64,000 bases of DNA from Bordetella genomosp. 9 (GTDB lineage: Bacteria; Pseudomonadota; Gammaproteobacteria; Burkholderiales; Burkholderiaceae_B). Where the stretch lies: the NCBI RefSeq assembly GCF_002261425.1, contig NZ_NEVJ01000003.1, positions 1,674,001 to 1,738,000 on the forward strand, read 5' to 3'. The notes beneath the pieces were generated by a model. That model was not told the origin of the DNA and did no database searches. It was given only the letters and a program-made list of their open reading frames with translations. The translations under genes and the position numbers were made by a program. Of the stretch, positions 31,119 to 41,134 are shown piece by piece (the stretch's first letter is position 1; each line of letters opens with the position of its first letter).

Positions 31119-31835
31119 CTAGACCGTCCGGCGAACCATCAGTTCCCGGATCTTGCCGATCGCCTTCGTCGGATTCAGGCCCTTGGGACAGACGTCCACG
31201 CAGTTCATGATCGTATGGCAGCGGAACAGCCGGTACGGGTCTTCCAGATTGTCCAGGCGCTCGCCGGTCGCCTCGTCGCGGCTGTCCGCGATGAAGCGAT
31301 AGGCCTGCAGCAGGCCGGCCGGGCCGACGAACTTGTCCGGGTTCCACCAGAACGACGGGCAGGACGTCGAGCAGCACGCGCACAGGATGCACTCGTACAG
31401 GCCGTCCAGTTCTTCGCGCGCTTCCGGCGACTGCAGGCGTTCGCGTTCCGGCGGCGGCGTGTCGTTGATCAGGTAAGGCTTGATCGAGTGGTACTGGTTG
31501 AAGAAGTGCGTCATGTCCACGATCAGGTCGCGGATCACGGGCAGGCCGGGCAGCGGCTTCAGGACGATCGGTTCCTTGAGTTCACGCAGGTTGGTGATAC
31601 AGGCAAGGCCGTTCTTTCCATTGATGTTCATCGCGTCCGAACCGCACACGCCTTCACGGCAGGAGCGGCGCAGCGCGAGGCTGTCGTCGACGTCGTTCTT
31701 GATGCGGACCAGCGCGTCCAGCAGCATCTTGTCCGTCGGCTGGAGTTCGACTTCCAGCTTCTGCATATAGGGCCGCTCATCCTTGTCCGGATCGTAGCGG
31801 TAGATCTCGAATTTCACGATACGCTTGGTGCTCAT
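31119..31835 (-). CDS. sdhB: Succinate dehydrogenase iron-sulfur subunit SdhB
   Basis: 238 residues. The N-terminal 2Fe-2S ferredoxin domain has [20 protein letters not shown] and a later Cys. The C-terminal domain has [12 protein letters not shown] (4Fe-4S) and [17 protein letters not shown] (3Fe-4S). It carries electrons from SdhA to the quinone site at SdhC/SdhD. It lies 13 bp after sdhA. Confidence 0.97.
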   Translation of the reverse strand: MSTKRIVKFEIYRYDPDKDERPYMQKLEVELQPTDKMLLDALVRIKNDVDDSLALRRSCREGVCGSDAMNINGKNGLACITNLRELKEPIVLKPLPGLPVIRDLIVDMTHFFNQYHSIKPYLINDTPPPERERLQSPEAREELDGLYECILCACCSTSCPSFWWNPDKFVGPAGLLQAYRFIADSRDEATGERLDNLEDPYRLFRCHTIMNCVDVCPKGLNPTKAIGKIRELMVRRTV

Positions 31836-31848
31836 GCCGGCATCCTGC

Positions 31849-33627
31849 TTAGAAAGTACGCGCCTTGGGCGGGAAGGACTCGACCGTCAGGGGCTTCATT
31901 TGTACGGGCTTGTAGTCCAGGCGGCTGCCCTCGGAATACCAGAGGGTGTGCTTCAGCCAGTTTTCGTCGTCGCGGGTGGGGTGGTCGTTCAGCGCATGCG
32001 CGCCGCGGCTTTCGGTCCGGTTGGCGGCCGACTTGATGGTGGCGCGCGCCACTTCCGTCATGTTGGCCAGCTCCAGCGCCTCGACGCGCGCGGTGTTGAA
32101 CACCTTGGACTTGTCCTTGAAGGCGATATGGTCCGCCTGCTTGGCCAGTTCCTCGATCTGCCCCACGCCTTCGTTCAGCAGCTGCAGGGTGCGGAACACG
32201 CCGCAATGGCGCTGCATGGACATGCGGATGGCGTTGCCCACGTCCTGGGTCTTTTCGCCCGAGGTGCGCGTTTCCAGCTTGTTGACGCGATCCAGCGAGT
32301 AATCCAGCGACGACTTCGACACCGTCTGGTGCGAGTGCTGGCGATCCAGGTGCTGGTCGACGATATGGTTGCCGGTCGCGCGGCCGAAGACGATCAGGTC
32401 CAGCAGCGAGTTGGTGCCCAGGCGGTTGGCGCCGTGCACCGACACCGCCGCGCATTCGCCGATGGCGTACAGGCCGTTGACGATCTTGCTTTCACCGTTT
32501 TCCCACGACACGACCTGGCCATGGTAGTTGGCCGGAATGCCGCCCATCTGATAGTGGATGGTCGGAACGACGGGGATCGGTTCCTTGATCGGGTCCACGT
32601 TGCCGAACTTGATGGCGATCTCGCGGATCGACGGCAGGCGCTTGTTGATGGTATCGGCGCCCAGGTGATCGAGCTTCAGCACCACATAGCTGCCGTCCGG
32701 ACCGCAACCGCGGCCTTCCTTGATTTCCTGGTCCATCGAGCGCGACACGAAGTCGCGCGGCGCCAGGTCCTTCAGCGTGGGCGCGTAGCGCTCCATGAAG
32801 CGCTCGCCATCCTTGTTCAACAGGATGCCGCCTTCGCCACGCACGCCTTCCGTGATCAGCACGCCCGCGCCGGCCACGCCGGTCGGGTGGAATTGCCAGA
32901 ATTCCATGTCCTGCAAGGCGATGCCGGCGCGCGCCGCCATGCCCAGGCCGTCGCCGGTGTTGATGAAGGCATTGGTGGACGCGGCCCAGATACGGCCGGC
33001 GCCGCCGGTGGCCAGCACCGTCGCCTTGCCTTCCAGGATGTAGATGTCGCCGGTTTCCATTTCCAGCGCGGTCACGCCCACCACGTCGCCGTTTTCATTG
33101 CGCAGCAGGTCCAGCGCCATCCATTCGACGAAGAACTGCGTGCGCGCGGCGACGTTGCGCTGGTACAGCGTGTGCAAAAGCGCGTGGCCGGTACGGTCGG
33201 CCGCGGCACAGGCGCGCTGCACCGGCTTTTCGCCGAAGTTGGCGGTATGGCCGCCGAAGGGACGCTGGTAGATGGTGCCGTCCGGGTTGCGGTCGAACGG
33301 CATGCCGAAGTGTTCCATCTCGTACACGGCGCTGGGGGCTTCCCGGCACATGAACTCGATGGCGTCCTGGTCACCCAGCCAGTCCGAACCCTTCACGGTG
33401 TCGTACATGTGCCAGTACCAGTTGTCCTCGCTCATATTGCCCAGCGACGCGCTGACCCCGCCTTGCGCGGCGACGGTATGCGAACGGGTCGGGAACACTT
33501 TGGACAGCACCGCCACCGACAGGCCCGCCTGGGCCAGTTGCAGGGAACAGCGCATGCCGGCACCGCCGGCGCCGACCACCACCACATCGAATTGGCGGCG
33601 CGGCAAGGAATTCATGACAGCGACCAC
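31849..33627 (-). CDS. sdhA: Succinate dehydrogenase flavoprotein subunit SdhA
   Basis: 592 residues. The FAD dinucleotide motif [17 protein letters not shown] is near the start. [16 protein letters not shown] holds the His that binds FAD covalently, and the active-site region has [20 protein letters not shown]. The longest frame starts with GTG ([11 protein letters not shown]) 3 bp after the sdhD stop and fits homologues; an ATG four codons in ([10 protein letters not shown]) is the alternative. It oxidises succinate to fumarate. Confidence 0.97.
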   Translation of the reverse strand: MVAVMNSLPRRQFDVVVVGAGGAGMRCSLQLAQAGLSVAVLSKVFPTRSHTVAAQGGVSASLGNMSEDNWYWHMYDTVKGSDWLGDQDAIEFMCREAPSAVYEMEHFGMPFDRNPDGTIYQRPFGGHTANFGEKPVQRACAAADRTGHALLHTLYQRNVAARTQFFVEWMALDLLRNENGDVVGVTALEMETGDIYILEGKATVLATGGAGRIWAASTNAFINTGDGLGMAARAGIALQDMEFWQFHPTGVAGAGVLITEGVRGEGGILLNKDGERFMERYAPTLKDLAPRDFVSRSMDQEIKEGRGCGPDGSYVVLKLDHLGADTINKRLPSIREIAIKFGNVDPIKEPIPVVPTIHYQMGGIPANYHGQVVSWENGESKIVNGLYAIGECAAVSVHGANRLGTNSLLDLIVFGRATGNHIVDQHLDRQHSHQTVSKSSLDYSLDRVNKLETRTSGEKTQDVGNAIRMSMQRHCGVFRTLQLLNEGVGQIEELAKQADHIAFKDKSKVFNTARVEALELANMTEVARATIKSAANRTESRGAHALNDHPTRDDENWLKHTLWYSEGSRLDYKPVQMKPLTVESFPPKARTF

Positions 33628-33630
33628 GGC

Positions 33631-34014
33631 TTAGAGCCTCCAGATGATTTGCGCGAAGTAAGCGAGCGAGCCCACCAGCCACAGGATGGTCAGGACTTGC
33701 AGCAGCAGGCGCACGCCCACCGGCTTCACGTAGTCCATCCAGATATCCCGCACCCCGATCCAGGCATGCCAGATCAGCGACACGAAGGCCAGCGTGGCCA
33801 GCACCTGACCCAGCGGCAAGGCGAACACGTGGAAGGAAAACAGCGCCTTCCAGCTTTCGTAGGTAAAGCCCGGCATGACCAGGATGCCGACCAGCAGCAC
33901 GATGGTGTACAGGGCCAGGATGACAGCGGTGATACGCTGCGCGATGAAATCCATGGTGCCGTAGTGCGCGCCTACGACCAGGCGCTTGGCGCCATAATTC
34001 TTGGTGACAGCCAT
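33631..34014 (-). CDS. sdhD: Succinate dehydrogenase membrane anchor SdhD
   Basis: 127 residues with three transmembrane helices (RITAVILALYTIVLLVGILV; LGQVLATLAFVSLIWHAWIG; LLLQVLTILWLVGSLAYFAQ). The His in SLIWHAWIGVRDIWMDYV is the expected haem/quinone-side residue. It is 2 bp from sdhC and 3 bp from sdhA, indicating a tightly coupled operon. Confidence 0.94.
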   Translation of the reverse strand: MAVTKNYGAKRLVVGAHYGTMDFIAQRITAVILALYTIVLLVGILVMPGFTYESWKALFSFHVFALPLGQVLATLAFVSLIWHAWIGVRDIWMDYVKPVGVRLLLQVLTILWLVGSLAYFAQIIWRL

Positions 34015-34016
34015 TA

Positions 34017-34430
34017 TTACCAGGCTCCGAACAGTTTGAGACCGAACACCACGGTCAGCGCCAGGCTGACCCCGAGGACGACGCCCGCGCTCTTCTGCGC
34101 CGGGCTCTTGTCGATGATCTTGTGCAAATCCAGCATCAGGTAGCGGATACCGGCACAGAAGTGATGCAGGTAGCCCCAGATCAGCGCCAGCAGGATCAGC
34201 TTGACGATCGGATGGCCGGTGATCGTGGCGATGTTCGCGAAACTTTCCGGCGAGGCCAGGCTGGCCGCGAGCAGCGGCAGCAGGACCAAGGGAAGACAGA
34301 GGAACAGCAGGGCGCCGCTGGCCCGATGCAGGATCGATACCTTGCCGGGCAAGGGCAGCCGATAGCTGAGGATCTGGGAGATGTTGATGTTGCGGAACTG
34401 CGGACGCGGCTTGGCAGCTGAGTCGGACAT
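34017..34430 (-). CDS. sdhC: Succinate dehydrogenase cytochrome b556 subunit SdhC
   Basis: 137 residues with three transmembrane helices. It has the family motif RPQFRNINISQILSYRLPLP, SILHRASGALLFL (quinone-site Ser/Arg) and HHFCAGIRYLMLDLH with the haem-ligating His. It is the first gene of sdhCDABE-gltA. Confidence 0.95.
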   Translation of the reverse strand: MSDSAAKPRPQFRNINISQILSYRLPLPGKVSILHRASGALLFLCLPLVLLPLLAASLASPESFANIATITGHPIVKLILLALIWGYLHHFCAGIRYLMLDLHKIIDKSPAQKSAGVVLGVSLALTVVFGLKLFGAW

Positions 34431-34501
34431 GACGGCCTCGGGGTTCGGAACTAGAAAATCGTAGCGGCGGGAGTGCCTGGCCCTTGCGGGAAAAACAGAC
34501 T

Positions 34502-34531
34502 ATTTTCGCCCATGTAACGGGTTGCTATCAA
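34502..34531 (-). promoter_or_regulatory. Candidate sigma70 promoter for the sdh operon
   Basis: On the minus strand TTGATA (34526-34531), an 18-bp spacer and GAAAAT (34502-34507) lie about 70 bp upstream of the sdhC ATG. The match is moderate. No copy of the mdh/acnB 19-bp palindrome is present here. Confidence 0.4.
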
Positions 34532-34550
34532 ATCGAGTGAAAAAAGCTCA

Positions 34551-35333
34551 TCAATTCAAACTATTACGGTAATGATATCGATCAGTCAGGTATAAGCCCC
34601 GCCGCACTTCCATCGGCCGGTCGCCGTAGGTGTACGAGGTACGGTCCACCTGCAACAGCGGCGTACCGGGGGCAACGTTCAATGCGGCGGCCGCCTCCGG
34701 CGTCGCGGCGACGGCGCGCAGTTTTTCATCCGCGCGGATCATGCTGACGCCGAATTCCGACTCCAGGAAACCGTACAGGGGCGCCTTGTTGGCGGTCAAC
34801 AATTCAAGGGTAAGGCGGCGGAACGTGGATCCGGGCAGGTAGATGTCGTCGAGCACGGTGGGCACACCGCCGAAGCTCAACAGCCGCCGGATTGCCACGA
34901 CCGTTTCGCCGGCACGCAATTCCAGCGCCCGGGCGACTTCCGCGGTCGCGCGTATGCGGCGGCATTCCTGCACATGGCTTTCCGCGACCTCGCCTTCCGC
35001 GACTTCGTCGCTGGCCAGCCGCAGGAAGCGGAACCGCACGCGGGCTTCGTGATGGGTGGCGACGAAAGTACCCTTGCCCTGGCGGCGCAGCAGCACGTGC
35101 TCGGCGGCCAGTTCATCCACCGCCTTGCGCACCGTTCCCTGGCTGACCTGGAAACGGGCCGCCAGGTCGATTTCGCTGGGAATGAGTTCGCCGGGCTTCC
35201 ACTCGCCACGGTCCAGGCTCTGCACCAGCAGATCCTTGATCTGCCGGTACAACGGACTAAAGGCGGCACTGGCACCGCCCTGGCTGGGGGCGCCCTTGCT
35301 GCGCGGAGAGATTTCGGGCCTGGGGTCTGCCAT
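34551..35333 (-). CDS. GntR-family regulator with UTRA domain (HutC subfamily)
   Basis: About 260 residues from the ATG at 35333; the frame is open further upstream. The winged HTH is at about 40-90 (LIPSEIDLAARFQVSQGTVR; TFVATHHEARVRF wing). The UTRA effector-binding domain follows (RRLLSFGGVPTVLDDIYLPG; LLQVDRTSYTYGDRPMEVRR). It lies between sdhC (120 bp downstream, same strand) and mdh (divergent), with a perfect palindrome in the gntR-mdh gap. The context suggests control of the TCA and methylcitrate genes by a carboxylate ligand; the ligand is not evident from sequence. Confidence 0.85.
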   Translation of the reverse strand: MADPRPEISPRSKGAPSQGGASAAFSPLYRQIKDLLVQSLDRGEWKPGELIPSEIDLAARFQVSQGTVRKAVDELAAEHVLLRRQGKGTFVATHHEARVRFRFLRLASDEVAEGEVAESHVQECRRIRATAEVARALELRAGETVVAIRRLLSFGGVPTVLDDIYLPGSTFRRLTLELLTANKAPLYGFLESEFGVSMIRADEKLRAVAATPEAAAALNVAPGTPLLQVDRTSYTYGDRPMEVRRGLYLTDRYHYRNSLN

Positions 35334-35454
35334 GGAATCCGTTGTCGTACCGCTCGCCGATGACACGGTGCGCGCGGGGCGTGTACCCCTGGGCGGATCG
35401 CGGGCAAGCCCATTATTGTTGCACAACGGAACGACCGCTGTCCAACGTCTTATG

Positions 35455-35473
35455 TCTTATATAAGATATAAGA
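35455..35473. promoter_or_regulatory. 19-bp palindromic operator upstream of mdh
   Basis: TCTTATATAAGATATAAGA; the core arms CTTATAT and ATATAAG are exact complements around AAG. The sequence is identical to 59383-59401 upstream of acnB. It ends 5 bp before the predicted mdh -35. A partial direct repeat GTCTTAT precedes it at 35447. Confidence 0.75.
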
Positions 35474-35478
35474 GGAAA

Positions 35479-35508
35479 TTGACGTAAACGTCACATGCCC
35501 TTTAGCAT
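35479..35508 (+). promoter_or_regulatory. Candidate mdh promoter with a second palindrome
   Basis: TTGACG (35479-35484), an 18-bp spacer and TAGCAT (35503-35508). A separate perfect palindrome TGACGTAAACGTCA (35480-35493) overlaps the -35. The predicted leader to the mdh ATG would be about 110 nt. Confidence 0.5.
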
Positions 35509-35626
35509 ACGCCTGTCGTGCGCGTTTCCACCCTTTCCCGTACGGGCATTTAAGGCGCCGCGGCTGGCTTAACGATTACACTGTCCGGCGAGATTTTTTC
35601 TCGACGACTCATTACGGAGAATGTTC

Positions 35627-36616
35627 ATGTCCAAGCCCGCTTTGCGCGTCGCCGTGACCGGCGCCGCCGGTCAAATCGGCTACGCCCTGCTGTTTCGCAT
35701 CGCCTCCGGCGAAATGCTCGGTAAAGACCAGCCCGTTATCCTGCAACTGCTTGAAATCCCGGACGAAAAGGCCCAGAAGGCGCTGAAGGGCGTCATGATG
35801 GAGCTGGACGACTGCGCCTTCCCGCTGCTGCAGGAAATGACCGCTCACAGCGATCCGCGCACGGCGTTCAAGGATGCCGACATCGCTCTGCTGGTCGGCG
35901 CGCGCCCGCGCGGCCCCGGCATGGAGCGCAAGGACCTGCTGACCGTCAACGCCCAGATCTTCACCGCCCAGGGCAAGGCCCTGAACGAAGTCGCCAAGCG
36001 CGACGTCAAGGTGCTGGTCGTCGGCAACCCGGCCAACACCAACGCCTACATCGCCATGAAGTCGGCGCCGGACCTGCCGGCCGCGAACTTCACCGCCATG
36101 CTGCGCCTGGACCACAACCGCGCCCTGTCGCAACTGGCCGCCAAGTCGGGCAAGGCCGTCGCCGACATCGAAAAGCTCATCGTCTGGGGCAACCACTCGC
36201 CCACGATGTATCCGGACATCCGCTTCGCCACGGTCGGCGGCCAGAGCCTGGCCAAGCTGATCAACGACGACGCCTGGAACCGTGACGTCTTCATCCCCAC
36301 CGTCGGCAAGCGCGGCGCCGCCATCATCGATGCGCGCGGCCTGTCGTCGGCTGCCTCGGCCGCCAACGCCGCCATCGACCACGTGCGCGACTGGGTGCTG
36401 GGCAGCAATGGCAAGTGGGTCACCATGGGCATCCCGTCGGATGGCTCCTACGGCATCCCCGAAGGCATCATCTACGGCGTGCCGGTCACCACCGAAAACG
36501 GCAAGTACACGCGCATCACCGGCCTCGAAATCGACGCCTTCTCGCGTGAACGCATGGACCTGACGCTGAAGGAACTGCTCGAAGAGCGCGACGGCGTGAA
36601 GGATCTGCTGAAGTAA
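35627..36616 (+). CDS. mdh: Malate dehydrogenase
   Basis: 329 residues. The NAD-binding motif [19 protein letters not shown] is at the start, the substrate-binding loop is [15 protein letters not shown], the catalytic Asp/Arg are in [14 protein letters not shown], and the catalytic His is in [13 protein letters not shown]. The ATG at 35627 is used because GGAG sits 7 bp upstream; an ATG at 35621 is too close to it. It has its own terminator before prpC. Confidence 0.97.
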   Translation: MSKPALRVAVTGAAGQIGYALLFRIASGEMLGKDQPVILQLLEIPDEKAQKALKGVMMELDDCAFPLLQEMTAHSDPRTAFKDADIALLVGARPRGPGMERKDLLTVNAQIFTAQGKALNEVAKRDVKVLVVGNPANTNAYIAMKSAPDLPAANFTAMLRLDHNRALSQLAAKSGKAVADIEKLIVWGNHSPTMYPDIRFATVGGQSLAKLINDDAWNRDVFIPTVGKRGAAIIDARGLSSAASAANAAIDHVRDWVLGSNGKWVTMGIPSDGSYGIPEGIIYGVPVTTENGKYTRITGLEIDAFSRERMDLTLKELLEERDGVKDLLK

Positions 36617-36634
36617 GCAGCAGGCATACGGCAA

Positions 36635-36664
36635 AAAAAGGGCCCGCCATGCACGGGCCTTTTT
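36635..36664 (+). terminator. Rho-independent terminator after mdh
   Basis: GGCCCG / CGGGCC stem extended by A/T pairs with one bulged G, a 7-nt loop and a T5 run, about 20 bp after the mdh stop and before prpC. Confidence 0.8.
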
Positions 36665-36715
36665 CATCCCTGGGCTCACAAGGCCCAGCCACACCATCCG
36701 AGGAAAGGAGCAGAC

Positions 36716-37882
36716 ATGAGCACGTCCGACCAGGAGCAGCAAAAACCGGGATTCAAGCCGAAGAAATCGGTCGCCCTGTCCGGCGTCGTCGCCGGCAACA
36801 CGGCGTTGTGCACGGTGGGCCGCAGCGGCAACGACCTGCACTATCGCGGCTACGACATTCTGGACATCGCCGACACCAGCGAATTCGAGGAAATCGCCCA
36901 CCTGCTGGTCCACGGCAAGCTGCCGAACAAGGCCGAACTGCAGGCGTACAAACGCAAGCTGCGCGCGTTGCGCGGCCTGCCGGCGCAGTTGCAGGTGGCG
37001 CTGGAAGCCCTGCCCGCGTCCAGCCACCCCATGGACGTCATGCGGACCGCCGTGTCGGTCCTGGGTTGCGTGCTGCCTGAAAAGGACGACCACAACCTGC
37101 CGGGCGCACGCGACATCGCCGATCGCCTGATGGCCAGCCTGGGATCCGCCCTGCTCTATTGGTATCACTACAGCCACAACGGCCGGGTCATCGACGTCGA
37201 GACCGACGACGACAGCATAGGCGGCCATTTCCTGCACCTGCTGCACGGCGAAAAGCCCGGCGACGACTGGGTCAAGGCCATGCACAGTTCGCTGATCCTG
37301 TACGCGGAACACGAGTTCAATGCCTCGACCTTCACCTGCCGTGTCGTGGCCGGCACGGGGTCGGACATGTATTCGGCCATCACCGCCGGCATCGGCGCCC
37401 TGCGCGGCCCCAAGCACGGCGGCGCCAACGAAGTCGCCTTCGAAGTGCAAAGCCGCTACGACACGCCGGACGACGCGGAAGCCGACATCCGCCGCCGCGT
37501 GGAAAACAAGGAAGTCATCATCGGCTTCGGACACCCGGTCTACACCGTATCCGACCCGCGCAACAAGGTGATCAAGGCCATCTCGCAGAAGCTGTCCAAG
37601 CAGACCGGCAGCATGCAGCTGTACAACATCGCCGAACGCATCGAAAGCGTGATGTGGGACGCCAAGAAGATGTTCGCCAACCTGGACTGGTATTCCGCCG
37701 TCAGCTACAACAAGATGGGCGTGCCCACCGCCATGTTCACGCCGTTGTTCGTCATCGCGCGCACCGCCGGCTGGTCGGCCCACATCATCGAACAGCGCGT
37801 CGACAACAAGATCATCCGGCCGACCGCCAACTACGTGGGGCCGGAAGACCGCAAGTTCGTCCCCCTCGAAAAGCGCAAGTAA
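36716..37882 (+). CDS. prpC: 2-methylcitrate synthase PrpC
   Basis: 388 residues, citrate synthase fold of the shorter type I class. It lacks the N-terminal beta domain of GltA and starts [20 protein letters not shown]. Active-site motifs are [13 protein letters not shown] and [13 protein letters not shown], with Asp in [14 protein letters not shown]. It condenses propionyl-CoA with oxaloacetate. A strong AGGAAAGGAGC Shine-Dalgarno precedes the ATG. Next to prpD it is clearly the methylcitrate enzyme rather than a second GltA. Confidence 0.94.
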   Translation: MSTSDQEQQKPGFKPKKSVALSGVVAGNTALCTVGRSGNDLHYRGYDILDIADTSEFEEIAHLLVHGKLPNKAELQAYKRKLRALRGLPAQLQVALEALPASSHPMDVMRTAVSVLGCVLPEKDDHNLPGARDIADRLMASLGSALLYWYHYSHNGRVIDVETDDDSIGGHFLHLLHGEKPGDDWVKAMHSSLILYAEHEFNASTFTCRVVAGTGSDMYSAITAGIGALRGPKHGGANEVAFEVQSRYDTPDDAEADIRRRVENKEVIIGFGHPVYTVSDPRNKVIKAISQKLSKQTGSMQLYNIAERIESVMWDAKKMFANLDWYSAVSYNKMGVPTAMFTPLFVIARTAGWSAHIIEQRVDNKIIRPTANYVGPEDRKFVPLEKRK

Positions 37883-37912
37883 TCCGCCCGCACGCCTACG
37901 GAAGCATTCATC

Positions 37913-39364
37913 ATGTCCTCGCACATCTCCAACGTCCGGCCGGATCCGGACCAGGTCCTGGTCGACATCGCCGACTACGTCCTCAACTACGAAATCAAGA
38001 GCGCGCTGGCCTACGAGACCGCGCGCAACTGCCTGATCGACACGCTGGGCTGCGGCCTGGAAGCCCTGGAATACCCGGCCTGCCGCAAGCTGATGGGCCC
38101 CATCGTGCCCGGCACGGTCGTCCCCAACGGCGCCAAAGTCCCCGGCACGCAATTCCAGCTGGACCCCGTGCAGGCTGCGTTCAACATCGGCGCCATGATC
38201 CGCTGGCTCGATTTCAACGACACCTGGCTGGCCGCCGAATGGGGCCACCCTTCGGACAACCTGGGCGGCATCCTGGCGACGGCCGACTGGCTGTCGCGCA
38301 ATGCCGTGGCCGCCGGCAAGCCGCCGCTGACCATGCGCCAGGTGCTGACCGGCATGATCAAGGCGCATGAAATACAGGGCTGCATCGCGCTGGAAAACTC
38401 CTTCAACAAGGTCGGCCTGGACCACGTCGTGCTGGTCAAGGTCGCGTCCACCGCCGTGGTCGCCGAAATGCTCGGCTTGAGCCGCGACGAAATCATCAAC
38501 GCCGTGTCGCTGGCCTGGGTCGATGGCCAGAGCCTGCGCGCCTATCGCCACGCGCCCAACGCGGGCAGCCGCAAGAGCTGGGCGGCCGGCGACGCCACCA
38601 GCCGCGCCGTGCGCCTGGCGCTGATCGCGCGCACCGGCGAAATGGGCTATCCGTCCGTGCTGACCGCCAAGACCTGGGGCTTCTACGACGTGTCCTTCAA
38701 GGGCCAGCCCTTCAAGTTCCAGCGTCCCTACGGCACCTACGTCATGGAAAACGTGCTGTTCAAGATCTCCTTTCCGGCCGAATTCCATTCGCAGACCGCG
38801 GTCGAATGCGCCATGCAGCTGCACCAGCAGATGGCCGCGCAGGGCAAGCGGGTGGAAGACATCAAGAAGATCACCATCCGCACGCACGAAGCCTGCATCC
38901 GCATCATCGACAAGAAGGGTCCGCTGAACAACCCGGCCGACCGCGACCACTGCATCCAGTACATGGTGGCCGTGCCGCTGATCTTCGGCCATCTGACGGC
39001 CGCCGACTACGAAGACGATTTCGCCCGCGACCCGCGCATCGACGCACTGCGCGACCGGATCGAATGCGTGGAAGACAGCGCCTTCACGCGCGACTATCAC
39101 GACCCTGACAAGCGCTCGATCGCCAATGCCCTGACCGTCGAGTTCAAGGACGGCAGCCGCCTGGACGAAGTCGTCTGCGAATATCCGATCGGCCACAAGC
39201 GCCGCCGCCAGGAAGGCATCCCGCTGCTGGAAGCGAAGTTCCGCACCAACCTGGCGCGCCAGTTCCCGGTCCGGCAGCAGAACCGCATCCTGGAGGTCTC
39301 GCTGGACCAGCAGAAACTCGAAGCGATGCCGGTGCACGAATACGTGGATATGTACGTCATCTGA
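37913..39364 (+). CDS. prpD: 2-methylcitrate dehydratase PrpD
   Basis: 483 residues, MmgE/PrpD family. Characteristic stretches are [60 protein letters not shown] and [20 protein letters not shown]. It dehydrates 2-methylcitrate to 2-methyl-cis-aconitate, which AcnB (encoded at 59472) can rehydrate. No prpB (methylisocitrate lyase) is in the window. It lies 30 bp after prpC. Confidence 0.95.
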   Translation: MSSHISNVRPDPDQVLVDIADYVLNYEIKSALAYETARNCLIDTLGCGLEALEYPACRKLMGPIVPGTVVPNGAKVPGTQFQLDPVQAAFNIGAMIRWLDFNDTWLAAEWGHPSDNLGGILATADWLSRNAVAAGKPPLTMRQVLTGMIKAHEIQGCIALENSFNKVGLDHVVLVKVASTAVVAEMLGLSRDEIINAVSLAWVDGQSLRAYRHAPNAGSRKSWAAGDATSRAVRLALIARTGEMGYPSVLTAKTWGFYDVSFKGQPFKFQRPYGTYVMENVLFKISFPAEFHSQTAVECAMQLHQQMAAQGKRVEDIKKITIRTHEACIRIIDKKGPLNNPADRDHCIQYMVAVPLIFGHLTAADYEDDFARDPRIDALRDRIECVEDSAFTRDYHDPDKRSIANALTVEFKDGSRLDEVVCEYPIGHKRRRQEGIPLLEAKFRTNLARQFPVRQQNRILEVSLDQQKLEAMPVHEYVDMYVI

Positions 39365-39366
39365 CC

Positions 39367-39759
39367 ATGAGCCAGTCTGTCTACGTCATCGCGCTGACGA
39401 CCGCGTTCAACATCTTCGCGGCGTGCTTTTTCGTGGCGGTGGTTTCATTGATCGCGATCTGGTTCTTCAAGCTGGATCGCATCAACGACACCTTGCGCCA
39501 CCCCCTGCTGCAACATCGGCCGTTCAGGCAGTTTCCGCGCGCCATCCAGGCCGGGATCTTCCTGGATTATTTCCTGCGGCTGTTGTTTCCGCATGCCCGC
39601 AAGGGCTTGTTCGGCCAGGCCAACCGCAATCTCGCGCACGTCGATCCGGCGCGTGTCCCCATGGACGTCAAATGGCCCATCATGGGCCTGTGGGCCGGTT
39701 GCTGGATCGGCCTGCTGGCGATGATCACGGTATGGACGCTGCTGTTGCTGCGTCATTGA
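39367..39759 (+). CDS. Small inner-membrane protein of unknown function, coupled to prpD
   Basis: 130 residues with two transmembrane helices (about 8-32, TTAFNIFAACFFVAVVSLIA; and 105-127, MGLWAGCWIGLLAMITVWTL) separated by a basic Arg/His-rich loop (HPLLQHRPFRQFPRAIQAG). The start codon is 2 bp after the prpD stop, so translation is coupled. I do not recognise a family. It could be an accessory of the methylcitrate operon or simply co-transcribed. Confidence 0.7.
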   Translation: MSQSVYVIALTTAFNIFAACFFVAVVSLIAIWFFKLDRINDTLRHPLLQHRPFRQFPRAIQAGIFLDYFLRLLFPHARKGLFGQANRNLAHVDPARVPMDVKWPIMGLWAGCWIGLLAMITVWTLLLLRH

Positions 39760-39808
39760 TCGGCCTGCATCACCACGCCTTATCCCTATTCGTCAACAGG
39801 ACATCTCG

Positions 39809-40435
39809 ATGATCAAGATCTGGGGCCGTGCGAACTCCGTGAACGTGCAGAAGGTATTGTGGTGCTGCGATGAGATATCGCTGCCCTACGATCGTGTCGA
39901 CGCGGGCCTGCAGTTCGGCCGCAACGACCAGCCGGACTATCTGGCCATGAATCCCAACGGCAAGGTGCCGACGCTGGAAGATGGCGATTTCACCTTGTGG
40001 GAATCGAACTCCATCCTCCGCTACCTGGCCATGCAGTACGCGCCGCAAAGCGACATCTACCCGCGCGAGCCCAGGGTGCGCGCCTCGGTCGACCGGTGGC
40101 TGGATTGGGTGCTGTCGACGCTGCAGCCGGTGGAGCGCAATGTGTTCTGGGGCATGGTGCGCACGCCGCCGGAAAAGCGCGACATGGCCGCCATCCAGAA
40201 ATCCGCCGACGAGGCCGGCAAGTTGTGGCTGATGGTGGATGATCACCTGCGGGGACGGCGCTTCCTGGAAGGCGAAGGCTTCACCCTCGCCGACATCGTG
40301 CTGGGCGCCTATTGCCGGCGCTTTATCGAACTGGACGGCATCCGCCGGCCCGCCACCCCAAATGTGCAGGCCTGGTACGACGGCCTGAAGACCCGCCCCG
40401 CATTCCAGCGCTATATCGCGCCGGCGCTCACCTGA
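39809..40435 (+). CDS. Glutathione S-transferase family protein
   Basis: 208 residues. The N-terminal thioredoxin-like domain has MIKIWGRANSVNVQKVLWCC, the cis-Pro GKVPTLEDGD and the glutathione-binding WESNSILRYLA. The C-terminal helical domain follows (GFTLADIVLGAYCRRFIEL). Substrate unknown. It is 49 bp after the small membrane protein and 20 bp before a second GST; the two share little sequence and are not a recent duplication. Confidence 0.88.
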   Translation: MIKIWGRANSVNVQKVLWCCDEISLPYDRVDAGLQFGRNDQPDYLAMNPNGKVPTLEDGDFTLWESNSILRYLAMQYAPQSDIYPREPRVRASVDRWLDWVLSTLQPVERNVFWGMVRTPPEKRDMAAIQKSADEAGKLWLMVDDHLRGRRFLEGEGFTLADIVLGAYCRRFIELDGIRRPATPNVQAWYDGLKTRPAFQRYIAPALT

Positions 40436-40455
40436 CTCCACCGCAGGACTTCGCA

Positions 40456-41088
40456 ATGACCATAGAGCTGCACACCTGGAACACGCCCAACGGCCGCAAG
40501 ATCAGCGTCGCGTTGGAAGAAATGGGCCTGCCCTATTCCGTCCATGCGGTCGACATCCGCAACGGCGACCAGCACAAGCCGGACTTCCTGCGCATCAGTC
40601 CCAATAACCGCATTCCGGCCATCGTCGATCCGCAAGGTCCGGACGGCAAGCCGATCAGCGTGTTCGAGTCCGGCGCCATCCTGCTGTACCTGGGCGAGAA
40701 GACCGGCAAATTCCTGCCCGCCAGGCTTGCCGACCGCGTGCCGGTACTGGAATGGCTGATGTGGCAGATGGGCGGCTTCGGCCCGATGCCGGGCCAGGCC
40801 CATCACTTCCTGGGGCTGCAGAACGAAGACGACAAACGCTACGGCGCCAAGCGATATGTGGACGAGACGCGCCGCTTGTACGGCGTGCTGGATCGCCGGC
40901 TGGCGCAGGTGGAGTTCGTCGCGGGCGATATTTCGGTGGCTGATTTCGCCATCGTCGGCTGGGCCTGGCGGCACGAGCGGCATCAGGTCGACCTGGCGGA
41001 TTTCACGCACGTCAAGCGCTGGTACGCAGCCATGATGGCTCGCCCGGGCACGCGCCGCGGTTTCGAGGTCAAGCTGGACAATCTGTAA
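40456..41088 (+). CDS. YfcG-like glutathione transferase / disulfide oxidoreductase
   Basis: 210 residues from the ATG at 40456 (MTIELHTWNTPNGRKISVAL). TPNGRK and NNRIPAIVDPQGPDGKPISV with ESGAILLYLGEKTG are hallmarks of the Nu-class (YfcG/Ure2-like) GSTs, which have glutathione-dependent disulfide reductase activity. The C-terminal part is MGGFGPMPGQAHHFLGLQ. A longer frame runs upstream into the preceding GST but lacks GST sequence. Confidence 0.88.
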   Translation: MTIELHTWNTPNGRKISVALEEMGLPYSVHAVDIRNGDQHKPDFLRISPNNRIPAIVDPQGPDGKPISVFESGAILLYLGEKTGKFLPARLADRVPVLEWLMWQMGGFGPMPGQAHHFLGLQNEDDKRYGAKRYVDETRRLYGVLDRRLAQVEFVAGDISVADFAIVGWAWRHERHQVDLADFTHVKRWYAAMMARPGTRRGFEVKLDNL

Positions 41089-41134
41089 AAAATGTGCAGG
41101 CATGTTGGTGCATCCTTTGTGACCCTGGAACCTT

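Noticed and set aside
36716..37882. Second citrate synthase gene as a duplicate of gltA
   Set aside because: Shorter, lacks the N-terminal beta domain and is next to prpD, so it is prpC.
35612..39337. 1241-residue open frame on the minus strand opposite mdh, prpC and prpD
   Set aside because: It lies antisense to three well-supported enzymes and its translation is His/Arg/Gln/Val-rich, as expected for the complement of GC-rich codons. No domain is recognisable.
39809..41088. Tandem duplication of a GST gene
   Set aside because: The two proteins share the fold but belong to different GST groups with little identity.
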